DNA of 34,698 bases, from assembly GCA_013153965.1 (NCBI GenBank), contig JAADDJ010000037.1, positions 1 through 34,698 on the forward strand, written 5' to 3'. Shown here piece by piece: positions 26,702 through 34,698 of the stretch. A model generated the notes under the pieces. That model was not told where the DNA came from. It did not search any database and worked only from the letters and a program-made list of their open reading frames with translations. The DNA is from Thermotogae bacterium (GTDB lineage: Bacteria > Hydrothermota > Hydrothermia > LBFQ01). Every line of letters starts with the position of its first letter. Within the stretch, counting starts at the first letter, position 1. The position numbers and the translations under genes are program-made.

Positions 26702-28537
26702 ATGGCTATAAGAAAGTTTCGGGAAAGTTTTAAATGGCTCATATGGTTGGTGGCCATAGCGTTCGTGGCGTGGTTGGGCTTGGAGCTGGGAGCCAACATT
26801 CTCAACTTCAATTGGACCAGAACTAAACCTTGGCAGGAGGGTATAGTCGCGGAGGTTGGCGATTATCAGCTGACCGTTCAGGAGTACGATGCCGCCGTTC
26901 AGAAGGCCATAGCCGAGACTCTGGCCGTGAGGGGCGTTGAGGCCCTCTCACCCGAGGAGGAGGAGGCCATAAGGGATGCGGTGTTCTACCAGCTGGTTGA
27001 TATGATCCGCTGGAAGAAGTTGGCCGACAAGTACGGCATAAGGCTATCCGATAAGGCTATCCTGACCATAATCGCCATGTTTCCCCCTCCGGAGATAATG
27101 CGTGATACGACCTTCAATAGGAACGGTCAGTTCAACTATCAGCTCTACCTGCAGGTCCTCAACGATAAGAGGTACGCCCCCATATTCGCCGCCTACGAGA
27201 GGGAGCTCCGCAGGATAATCCCCGTTGAGATAACGAGGGCGCTGTTCGTGAAGCTTCCGGCCACCTCCCGCTACGAGATGTGGAAGGAGTACGAGAGGGA
27301 TAACACCAAGTACGGTTTCTCCTTCGTGAATCTGGTCTATAGCCAGATACCCGATACTCCCACGGGGGTGAGCGAGGAGGACCTCAAGAGATTCTACAAG
27401 GAGCATAGGGAGAAGTTCAAGAAGCCTCCGAGGGCGGACCTGTACATCGTCCGGGTGGATAAGGTCCCCCTGAAGGCGGATTCGCTTCAAGCCCAAGAGC
27501 TCGTTGAGAGTGCTCTGGAGGAGGCTAAGCTTAACTGGGAGGGGGCCGTAAAGGCCTACTCCGAGGATCCTCGCACCAAGGACACTGGAGGGGATCTGGG
27601 ATGGTTCGCCGTTGATGATCCCAACCTTCCTCCCGAGATAAGGCAAGCCTTGAGCGACGCCGACAGCGGGGCCGTTCTCGGTCCCTTCCTCTTCCCCTTC
27701 GGCTGGGACATAGTCAAGGTCCTTGAGATTGATACGGCGACCGACAGCGTGAGGCTCGCCCACATCCTCATAACCGTCAAGACCTCCTACCAGAGCCGTC
27801 AGCAGATTCGTGATTCGCTCATAAAGTTCCTTGAGGAGGCCCGCAAGCTCAAGGATAACAAGGCCTTCCTTGAGTTGGCCAAGAGGTACGGTTTCAGGGT
27901 TGATAGTACGGGGCTCTTCAGCCTCGCGGAGGGGTTCGTTCCCTTCGTCGGTCCCGACCGGGCCCTGATCAGCTGGATAAAGCGCTCCAAGGTCGGCGCC
28001 GTCTCCGACATAATCTACCGGCCCCAATTCTACATGGTGGCCAAGCTCATAGATAAGAGGGAGGCGGGTGTTCCTCCTTACGAGGAGGTTAAGGAGGATG
28101 TGAAGAGGGAGTACGTTCTGAACTTCAAGCGCGGAAAGGGACTTGAGCTTATGCGGGAGATAAAGGGGAAGTTGGAGTCGGGAGTTCCCTTGGACAGCTT
28201 GGAGGCCATGTACTCCTCCTATAGGGTGAGCGTGGGAACGGCCGACTCCGCCAGCGTGAATACTTTTGTGCGCGGTCTGGTGGCGAAGGACCTCTTCTTC
28301 TCCCTCCTCGGTAGGGTCAAGCCCGGAGGATGGAGGGGCCCTTACGATTACGAGAATGGCGCCTATCTACTCTTCAAGCGGTACGAGGTGCCCGTAAGTA
28401 AGGAGGAGTTTGACGCCAAGTTCGCCACCCTCCTTCCCCAGAAGCAGCAGCAGGTGGCGATGAAGTTCATAGGTGGTTTCGCCAAGGAGTTGGAGGAGCT
28501 CTTCCCTCTGAAGGACTATCGGGGATACATATACTGA
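26702..28537 (+). CDS. SurA/PpiD-type peptidyl-prolyl isomerase (PpiC domain)
   Basis: N-terminal TM anchor; YSEDPRTKDTGGDLGWFAVDDPNLPPEIRQAL...GPFLFPFGWDIVKVLEI; RLAHILITVK. Confidence 0.9.
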   Translation: MAIRKFRESFKWLIWLVAIAFVAWLGLELGANILNFNWTRTKPWQEGIVAEVGDYQLTVQEYDAAVQKAIAETLAVRGVEALSPEEEEAIRDAVFYQLVDMIRWKKLADKYGIRLSDKAILTIIAMFPPPEIMRDTTFNRNGQFNYQLYLQVLNDKRYAPIFAAYERELRRIIPVEITRALFVKLPATSRYEMWKEYERDNTKYGFSFVNLVYSQIPDTPTGVSEEDLKRFYKEHREKFKKPPRADLYIVRVDKVPLKADSLQAQELVESALEEAKLNWEGAVKAYSEDPRTKDTGGDLGWFAVDDPNLPPEIRQALSDADSGAVLGPFLFPFGWDIVKVLEIDTATDSVRLAHILITVKTSYQSRQQIRDSLIKFLEEARKLKDNKAFLELAKRYGFRVDSTGLFSLAEGFVPFVGPDRALISWIKRSKVGAVSDIIYRPQFYMVAKLIDKREAGVPPYEEVKEDVKREYVLNFKRGKGLELMREIKGKLESGVPLDSLEAMYSSYRVSVGTADSASVNTFVRGLVAKDLFFSLLGRVKPGGWRGPYDYENGAYLLFKRYEVPVSKEEFDAKFATLLPQKQQQVAMKFIGGFAKELEELFPLKDYRGYIY

Positions 28538-28544
28538 AGGAGGT
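28537..28544 (+). promoter_or_regulatory. Shine-Dalgarno AAGGAGGT for deoC
   Basis: AAGGAGGT-CGCC-ATG. Confidence 0.85.
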
Positions 28545-28548
28545 CGCC

Positions 28549-29244
28549 ATGAACTATGAGGAGATTCGCAGGTTGGCGGAGGAGATAGAGCGGGAGCCGG
28601 TTGATGAGAGCTTGGACATCCGTCCCTACATAGAGAATACCCTCCTGAAGCCGGAGGCCACCCCCGAGCAGGTCCGGAGCTTCTGTGAGGAATCTCTACG
28701 CTACGGATTCCTCGGCGTCTGCGTCAATCCCGCCTACGTGAGACTGGCCAGGGAGGTGGTCGGAGATGAACTCAAGGTCGTCAGCGTGGTGGGTTTCCCC
28801 TTGGGAGCCAGCCGGAGCGACGTCAAGGCCTACGAGGCGGCCAAGGCCGTTGAGGATGGGGCGGATGAGGTGGATATGGTCATAAACGTTGGGCTTCTCA
28901 AGGCCGGGAGGTACGACGAGGTCAGGAGGGATATAGAGGCGGTGGTGAAGGCCGCCGGCGTCCCCGTGAAGGTGATAATAGAGACGGGGCTCCTGAGCGA
29001 CGACGAGAAGGTGATAGCCTGCCGTCTGGCGGAGGAGGCGGGGGCTGCCTTTGTCAAGACATCAACGGGATTCGTGAAGGGAGGGGCTACCATATACGAC
29101 GTTCTACTGATGAGTAGGGCCACGAAGTTGCCGGTGAAGGCCTCCGGTGGCATAAGGACGAAGGAGTTCGCCCTAAAACTTATCAAGGCTGGCGCCAAAC
29201 GCCTCGGTACCAGCAGGGGACCGCAGGTGGCGGGGTTGGCTTAG
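28549..29244 (+). CDS. deoC: Deoxyribose-phosphate aldolase
   Basis: ENTLLKPEATPEQV, VVGFPLGA, EVDMVINVGLLKAG, VIIETGLL, AAFVKTSTGF, VKASGGIRT. Confidence 0.95.
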   Translation: MNYEEIRRLAEEIEREPVDESLDIRPYIENTLLKPEATPEQVRSFCEESLRYGFLGVCVNPAYVRLAREVVGDELKVVSVVGFPLGASRSDVKAYEAAKAVEDGADEVDMVINVGLLKAGRYDEVRRDIEAVVKAAGVPVKVIIETGLLSDDEKVIACRLAEEAGAAFVKTSTGFVKGGATIYDVLLMSRATKLPVKASGGIRTKEFALKLIKAGAKRLGTSRGPQVAGLA

Positions 29245-30827
29245 CGCACCAGTACGGTGAAGCTTCTCCTGTTTATCAGTACCACGTAGGTGCCGGGTTT
29301 GAGGTTCAGGAAGGTCTCGCCGGCGAGGACTCCCCGCGTGAGGACGAGGCGTCCGTCAGGCCGGTAGATGCGCACGAGCGAATTCCTGTTGCTCTTTATG
29401 AGAATTCCCCCGTCCCTACCCTCAACCTCCGTGAAGACGTAGGAGATGGAAGCCTCCGATACGTCGGTCTCGTCGTTGCTGCCGATTATTCCGCACGTGT
29501 CGTTGTAGGGATAGGCTCCGCAGTCGGACACGGCGTCGTTATCAACGACGACGAGGATATTCCTACCGGCGGAGGGTAGAACGAGGATCTCGGAGCATCC
29601 ATCCCCATCCACGTCGGCGAAGGAGGAGCCTTCGCCCACCACTCCACCGGCCGTCCATTCTATCCCTCCGGTACCGTTGAACATGCGGAAGACCCCATCT
29701 CCGAAGCACATGTAGCTGCTCCAGTAGGGGACGACGGCTATCTCCAGCTGACCATCGCTGTCAAAGTCGGAGACCACCCTACCCCCTCCGTGGGTCATGT
29801 TGGGACCCGTGAAGGTGTTGCTCCACAGGGGTAATCCGGAGGCGCCGTTTATCACGGTGACCCCTCCCGGAGTTCCGCACGAGCACGTTCTAAGATGTCC
29901 GACTATCACGTCGTTTATGGAATCGCCGTTCAGGTCGGCGGTTGATATGGGACCGCAGGCCATCTGTCCGGATATCACGTAGTCCCAGAGAACGCTTCCA
30001 TCGGTGCCTCGCAGGGCGTATATGTGGCCGTTGTCGTTGGAGACTATCACCTCATCCACGCAGTCGCCCGTGAGGTCCACCAAAGTCGCGGGCGTGCGGG
30101 TGTAGTAGCGGGTGCCCACGCTCACGCTCCACAGGGCCGCGCCGGTGCGGAAATCGTAGGCATAGACCGTGCCGTTCCCGGCGACCACCACCTCCAGATT
30201 CCCATCGCCATCTATATCGTTTATGGCGGGGGATTTGGCTATACCTATCAGGGTATTCCCGCCGCTGGGGGCCGACCATCTCACCGAGCCGGTCAGGGGA
30301 TTGAGGGCGTAGAGGGTCCCGTCGTCATTTACGAGTATGAGGGTGTCAGGGCCATCGTGGGCCACGGCGGGAGCGCCGGCGTTGGAGCCGCAGCCCACCG
30401 ATGCGGTCCAGATGACGGAGCCGTCGGTCCCCCTGAGGAGTTGGGTATTCGTGGAGCTGCAGACCACCACCTCCAGACCGGGAATTGAGGGAATCAGGTC
30501 GGCCGCCGCCGGGGCTCCCCACGACCCTCCGGGGTAGCTCGTGCTCCAGAGGGTGCTACCGGTATTCCCTCTCAATGCTATCACGCTGGCCCCGAGACCT
30601 CCCAAACAGCCGAAGACGATCTCGGGAAGTCCGTCGGCGTTTATATCTCCGACAACGGGCTGGGACTCGCCCGTACATAGGGATACGGTGTATTTGACGC
30701 TCCATCCGCTTATGCGTCCTCTCAGAGCGCCGAAACCGTTGTGCCCTGTGCTGCCATGGAGCATTAACCAATCCCCCACGGCAACGTGCTTGGGGGGGAA
30801 CTGTGAAATCATTAAGGCGATAATCAT
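29241..30827 (-). CDS. Secreted FG-GAP/PQQ-like propeller protein with C-terminal sorting-like domain
   Basis: Repeated DINADGLPEIVFG / DIDGDGNLEVVVAG / DLNGDSINDVIVG motifs; C-terminus VRIYRPDGRLVLTRGVLAGETFLNLKPGTYVVLINRRSFTVLVR. Confidence 0.9.
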   Translation of the reverse strand: MIIALMISQFPPKHVAVGDWLMLHGSTGHNGFGALRGRISGWSVKYTVSLCTGESQPVVGDINADGLPEIVFGCLGGLGASVIALRGNTGSTLWSTSYPGGSWGAPAAADLIPSIPGLEVVVCSSTNTQLLRGTDGSVIWTASVGCGSNAGAPAVAHDGPDTLILVNDDGTLYALNPLTGSVRWSAPSGGNTLIGIAKSPAINDIDGDGNLEVVVAGNGTVYAYDFRTGAALWSVSVGTRYYTRTPATLVDLTGDCVDEVIVSNDNGHIYALRGTDGSVLWDYVISGQMACGPISTADLNGDSINDVIVGHLRTCSCGTPGGVTVINGASGLPLWSNTFTGPNMTHGGGRVVSDFDSDGQLEIAVVPYWSSYMCFGDGVFRMFNGTGGIEWTAGGVVGEGSSFADVDGDGCSEILVLPSAGRNILVVVDNDAVSDCGAYPYNDTCGIIGSNDETDVSEASISYVFTEVEGRDGGILIKSNRNSLVRIYRPDGRLVLTRGVLAGETFLNLKPGTYVVLINRRSFTVLVR

Positions 30828-30836
30828 AAGCTTCCC

Positions 30837-30842
30837 ATTATA
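30837..30842 (-). promoter_or_regulatory. Putative -10 box TATAAT, 9 nt before ATG
   Basis: Minus strand TATAAT-GGGAAGCTT-ATG. Confidence 0.65.
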
Positions 30843-30873
30843 AAGGGGCGATGGAAGGCGGCATACGTGGATT

Positions 30874-32556
30874 TCAGCCGTACTTCCTCATTTGAAACTC
30901 CCACATCTTGGCGTACTCTCCACCTCTTTGAAGGAGCTCCTCATGCGTTCCCTCCTCTACCACCTTCCCGCCCTTGAAGACGAATATCCTATCAACGTTC
31001 CTGACGCTCCAGAGGCGATGGGTGACCAGAATCAGGGTCTTGTCCCTGTAGAGGTTCATCATGAAGTTGAAGATCTCGTACTCCGACTTCGGGTCCAGAT
31101 TCTCCGTAGGCTCGTCAAATATGACAATATCGGCATTCTCCCTGTACAGGGTCCTCGCCAACGCTATCCTCTGCCACTCCCCTCCGGAGGGCTCAATACC
31201 CCCGAACTCCCGCCCTATCTGGATATCGGGTGGGAGCTCTATACCTACCCACTTCAGAACCTCCATCAGCCTCCGGTGGTCTATGCCGTCGTCTCCCCCG
31301 TAGTCCGAGAGTATGACATTATCCCGCAAACTCAACTTGTACCTTCCGAAATTCTGGAAGGCCATGGTTATCCTGTCGGAGGAGAGTTTTATCCTTCCCT
31401 CCGTCGGAGCGTACAGGCCGAGAATTATCCTGCACAGGGTAGTCTTACCCGCTCCGTTGTGCCCCACGAAGGCGACCTTTTTTCCTTTGGGTATTGTGAT
31501 GTTAATGCCGTCAAGTACGTACCGTTTCCCGTCGTAGGTGAATCTTAGATTCTCGCACTTTATAGCCATCTCCCCATCCAAGTTTCCGATTTCCCTCCTA
31601 TCCACATCCCGCACGGGCATGTTTATGAAGCTCTCCAGCTCCTTGAAGGTCCCTAAGGTCCTGCTTGAGTACTCCGAGAACCATGCTATGAGACTGAGCA
31701 AGGCCTCCTGCAGATAGACGAAGGAAAGGACGATTGAGCCCAAGAACCGACCTTTGAATCCCAAATACACTGCTGCTATTGATAGCACAGCCCCGAAGGT
31801 TATGGCGGGGATGATCTTCAGGAGGTAGGACCTCCTTATCCTGCGCATCCTGCCGTGGAAGGAGCGGTAAGCCTCGTTGAAGCGGTTTCTAAAGAGCCTC
31901 ACGGCCCCGAAGGATAGGATTTCATATATGTGGGGGAAGGTGAAGACTGCCGATAGCGTGTAATTCATCCGGCGATTCTCCAAGCTGGTGTCGTATATGG
32001 CCCACCACGACTTGTAGGAGAATTTTCCCCACACGATGCTGTAGGGCAGGAGGGCCAGAATGATTATGAAGGGCAGTACGGGGTTCAGGCGGAATATGGC
32101 CGCGGAAATGCCAACTATCGTGAGGGACGACTTCAGTATGTGCGAGAAGGTCCAGAGGAAGTTCGCCGGGGCGAATCTGGCCATGCTCTTTATGACCTCC
32201 AACCGGTTATGCACGTCGGGGGACTCAAACTGCTCCACGCTCTTGAACTTCTCCAGCTTCGCGAAGATCCTATCCGCCACGTACTGGGAGAACTTCTCGG
32301 TCAAGTTGCCGCTGATGTGCGCGTTGAGGGGATACGTGATGCTGTCCATGAAGACGAGCAGGCCCACCGCCACTATAAGAAGCACGGGGTTGTGAAGCGC
32401 ATCCCCCTCGCCTATGAATCGGACGACGAAAGCCGGCGCAAGTCCCGCCGGGAGCATAAGCCCCATGAACATCAGGACCTCCCACGGCGCTATCCTAAAG
32501 AGCAGGGTGAAGTTGCGTAAAATCACCCGTAGGCTTTCCACGAGATAAACCTCCAT
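30874..32556 (-). CDS. ABC transporter, fused transmembrane and ATPase domains
   Basis: N-terminal TM region; Walker A GHNGAGKTTLC, signature PSGGEWQRIALARTL, Walker B IVIFDEPTENLD. Confidence 0.93.
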   Translation of the reverse strand: MEVYLVESLRVILRNFTLLFRIAPWEVLMFMGLMLPAGLAPAFVVRFIGEGDALHNPVLLIVAVGLLVFMDSITYPLNAHISGNLTEKFSQYVADRIFAKLEKFKSVEQFESPDVHNRLEVIKSMARFAPANFLWTFSHILKSSLTIVGISAAIFRLNPVLPFIIILALLPYSIVWGKFSYKSWWAIYDTSLENRRMNYTLSAVFTFPHIYEILSFGAVRLFRNRFNEAYRSFHGRMRRIRRSYLLKIIPAITFGAVLSIAAVYLGFKGRFLGSIVLSFVYLQEALLSLIAWFSEYSSRTLGTFKELESFINMPVRDVDRREIGNLDGEMAIKCENLRFTYDGKRYVLDGINITIPKGKKVAFVGHNGAGKTTLCRIILGLYAPTEGRIKLSSDRITMAFQNFGRYKLSLRDNVILSDYGGDDGIDHRRLMEVLKWVGIELPPDIQIGREFGGIEPSGGEWQRIALARTLYRENADIVIFDEPTENLDPKSEYEIFNFMMNLYRDKTLILVTHRLWSVRNVDRIFVFKGGKVVEEGTHEELLQRGGEYAKMWEFQMRKYG

Positions 32557-32685
32557 ATAGCATCAGAAGATTCTGTCGCGCCTATCCCCTACATTCGGAG
32601 ATAGCAACGGGGTAGCATTTGCCACCCTTAAATCCCAGAGGGATATTCTACGCTTGAGGGGAAATGGTCGCCTGTGGTGGCTTTC

Positions 32686-34698
32686 TCATAGCCTGAAGTA
32701 CCCCTTGAGCTTTACGCCGAATATGTAGTCGGCCCGATGGTAGGATAGGGGATTTACACTCAAGGAATCATCGGGGAGGAGCTTGGTGTTGAGGGATATG
32801 TACAGGCCGGTAAGTCCCCTCTCAAAGGAGAGGAAGACCCAAACCCTGTCGTATATCCCGGTGATAGCCTCCTCTCTCTGCAGCACCTTCTCCCATCCCA
32901 AGCGCGCGGTGGCTATGTTCCCCACCGAGAGGGTCAGGCGCAGGATGTTTCTCAACGTGGGTGCCATCCCCGGATAATTCCACAGGGAGATGTCGTTGGA
33001 AACCCGTAGATACTGGGAGAAGCGCCACGGAAGGCTCATATACACCTGCGAGTGTGTCCCCAGCTCCCCCGTCGCGTAGTTATACATCTCCCCGGCGTTG
33101 AGCGTGAGGACGATGTAGTTTGACCTGAAGTTGAAGAGCGACATGAGGGCGAAGTTCCTGCCGAAGAAGTGTATGAGAGTGTCCCTGTAGGGGTCGTACT
33201 CGTACTCGTCGCCCACTCCCAGCGCTGTGAAGACGGAGTGTCCCCTGCCGAACGACAGGGCGAAGTTGCCCTCTACTCCCTTGGAGTAAGGCTCCCCCGC
33301 CTCCTTCGCCATGTGCGCCTGAAAGCCGAAGGATAGAGAGTTGAGGCTCAAGGTGTTGTACAGGGTGCGCCTCATCTTAAAGAGCATATCTCTGGACGCG
33401 GCGTAAGGCATGAAGGTTATACGCTCGGCGTAGAAGAGGGAGTCTATCTCACTGTAGAGGATGCCAGTTTCCCACTCGGGGGACTTATACCCGAAGCCGA
33501 AGTTTCTAAGCCACCCGCTCTTCCATCCCGATAGCTCATCGTAATAGTCCGCATGCATGAGGGCGAATCCGCCCAGAAGGTATCCGTAGTTGAAGGCCAC
33601 GTCCATATCCGCCAAAATGTTGGTGTCGGGAACCTGCACGAATTGGCCCGGATTGAAAAGGTCCGGAATCGGATAATATCCGGAGTACCTTCCCCAGAAT
33701 GCTCCCACGGAGAGGTATTTGCCCTTGTAGTTGGTCCTTAGGAGCTTCCAATCTTGACCCGAATCTGTGCGCACGTTCATGAGGGCCAAATTTGTACCGA
33801 GTACGGATATTCCCCCCTTGATACCGTAGGTTATGGGTATATCGTTCCCATACATGTCCGACCCTATGTTGCGGGTATATACGAGCATCGTGTAGGGGAG
33901 GAAGTCGTTGAAGTTGGGCTGGAAGAGCTCCTTATCGTGGGTGAAGAAGGGGCGCCTCTCCTGAAGGAAGTACCGGTAGCGGCTCACGTTTATGTAGTAG
34001 GGATCGGATTCCACGTCCGCGAAGTCGGGCTTTACGGTCAGATGTAGGAAGTTGTCCTCCAAGGTGAAGCGGAGGTCCCCTCCACCGTAGATTCTGCTCT
34101 GCTCCTCGTAGTCGCCCGTCCATGGGTTGAGGAGGGAATCCTTTCTGTAGGTCAGATAGGGGATGAGACTCAAAGCCCAAGAGAGGGGGGCGTCTATCTC
34201 AACCGGATGCATGTCGGGATACACTCCGTGCCGGTTCAGAGGGGAGCGCAGCTGATAGCCATCGGATGTCCATCGGGAGAAGGCCACGCCCCAGACCGTT
34301 CCCCTGCGATAACGGAATGCCTTGAAGGGAATTTTCATCTCCACGATGTAGCCATCCTCCGTCAGAGTGCCGGCGGCGTCCCACTCCGTATCCCACTGGG
34401 AGTTGAATATGCCTCCATTCACTTCCACGTCCGCCCTGTTGCCGAAGACGTCGGCGGAGAAGATGTAATATCTCTTACCGTTCCCACCGTAGGGGTCCAA
34501 CGCGAAGGCCACGTTATCCGGCGACAGGCTCCCACGACTTCCCCTCTGAAGTACCGGTCGCTTGCCGGAGCATTTGAAGGCCACGTAGAGGGCCTCATCC
34601 GTGTAAAAGAATCTGGCTTCCGTCGGATAGGGTGGGTCGCCGCCCAGCGAGGGATGCTGCTGGCGAAAGTCCCGAATGATCAAGGCGGAATCCCACAC
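32686..34698 (-). CDS. DUF5916/CBM9-like outer-membrane protein, 5' end beyond window
   Basis: EARFFYTDEALYVAFKC...DNVAFALDPYGGNGKRYYIFSADVFGNRADVEVNGG...WDTEWDAAGTLTEDGYIVEMKIPFKAFRY, then a beta-barrel-like C-terminal region. Confidence 0.82.
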   Translation of the reverse strand: MWDSALIIRDFRQQHPSLGGDPPYPTEARFFYTDEALYVAFKCSGKRPVLQRGSRGSLSPDNVAFALDPYGGNGKRYYIFSADVFGNRADVEVNGGIFNSQWDTEWDAAGTLTEDGYIVEMKIPFKAFRYRRGTVWGVAFSRWTSDGYQLRSPLNRHGVYPDMHPVEIDAPLSWALSLIPYLTYRKDSLLNPWTGDYEEQSRIYGGGDLRFTLEDNFLHLTVKPDFADVESDPYYINVSRYRYFLQERRPFFTHDKELFQPNFNDFLPYTMLVYTRNIGSDMYGNDIPITYGIKGGISVLGTNLALMNVRTDSGQDWKLLRTNYKGKYLSVGAFWGRYSGYYPIPDLFNPGQFVQVPDTNILADMDVAFNYGYLLGGFALMHADYYDELSGWKSGWLRNFGFGYKSPEWETGILYSEIDSLFYAERITFMPYAASRDMLFKMRRTLYNTLSLNSLSFGFQAHMAKEAGEPYSKGVEGNFALSFGRGHSVFTALGVGDEYEYDPYRDTLIHFFGRNFALMSLFNFRSNYIVLTLNAGEMYNYATGELGTHSQVYMSLPWRFSQYLRVSNDISLWNYPGMAPTLRNILRLTLSVGNIATARLGWEKVLQREEAITGIYDRVWVFLSFERGLTGLYISLNTKLLPDDSLSVNPLSYHRADYIFGVKLKGYFRL

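Noticed and set aside
27044-28027. Long antisense ORF (327 aa), plus similar shadow ORFs at 364-1047, 8268-8990, 24958-25827, 6331-7269
   Set aside because: Each lies opposite a confidently identified gene and has low-complexity translation; expected in GC-rich DNA with biased codon use.
1-34698. Possible scarcity of CTAG
   Set aside because: I did not notice CTAG, but its depletion is widespread in bacteria and I did not check it as exhaustively as TCGA.
1-34698. CRISPR arrays, tRNA/rRNA genes, IS elements or prophage
   Set aside because: Almost no intergenic space, no regularly spaced repeats, and no transposase, integrase or phage proteins among the ORFs.

Overview
The window is a gene-dense (~57% GC by eye) chromosomal segment from a diderm, probably thermophilic bacterium. 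Taxonomic placement is inference only: the gene mix resembles WOR-3/Hydrothermae-type candidate phyla. It is mostly housekeeping and envelope genes: ALDH (partial), ilvE, yjbQ, DUF374 acyltransferase, mce, glycosyltransferases, pgsA-like, M23 peptidases, a fused 2-oxoacid:ferredoxin oxidoreductase alpha/gamma subunit, lptB, an isolated V-type ATPase subunit D, a metallopeptidase/PD40/Omp85-like protein, an LVIVD protein, bcp, map, infA, PSP1, a polyprenyl synthase, pepP, purF, lspA, an lpxC/fabZ fusion, secreted propeller-type proteins, a PpiC-type isomerase, deoC, an ABC transporter and a DUF5916-like outer-membrane protein (partial). I see no CRISPR array, rRNA, tRNA or transposon. The most interesting signals are genome-scale rather than gene-specific. 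(1) The tetranucleotide TCGA appears to be completely absent, although ACGA, CCGA, GCGA, TCGC, TCGG and TCGT are all common. (2) About 19 genes on both strands carry a TAnAAT -10 box 6-12 nt before the start codon. Nearly every other gene overlaps its upstream neighbour, which implies pervasive leaderless transcription. (3) Several exported proteins begin with ultra-short uncharged leaders (MIALLLSQ, MIIALMISQ, MILLIFGQ), with starts mostly pinned by those -10 boxes.
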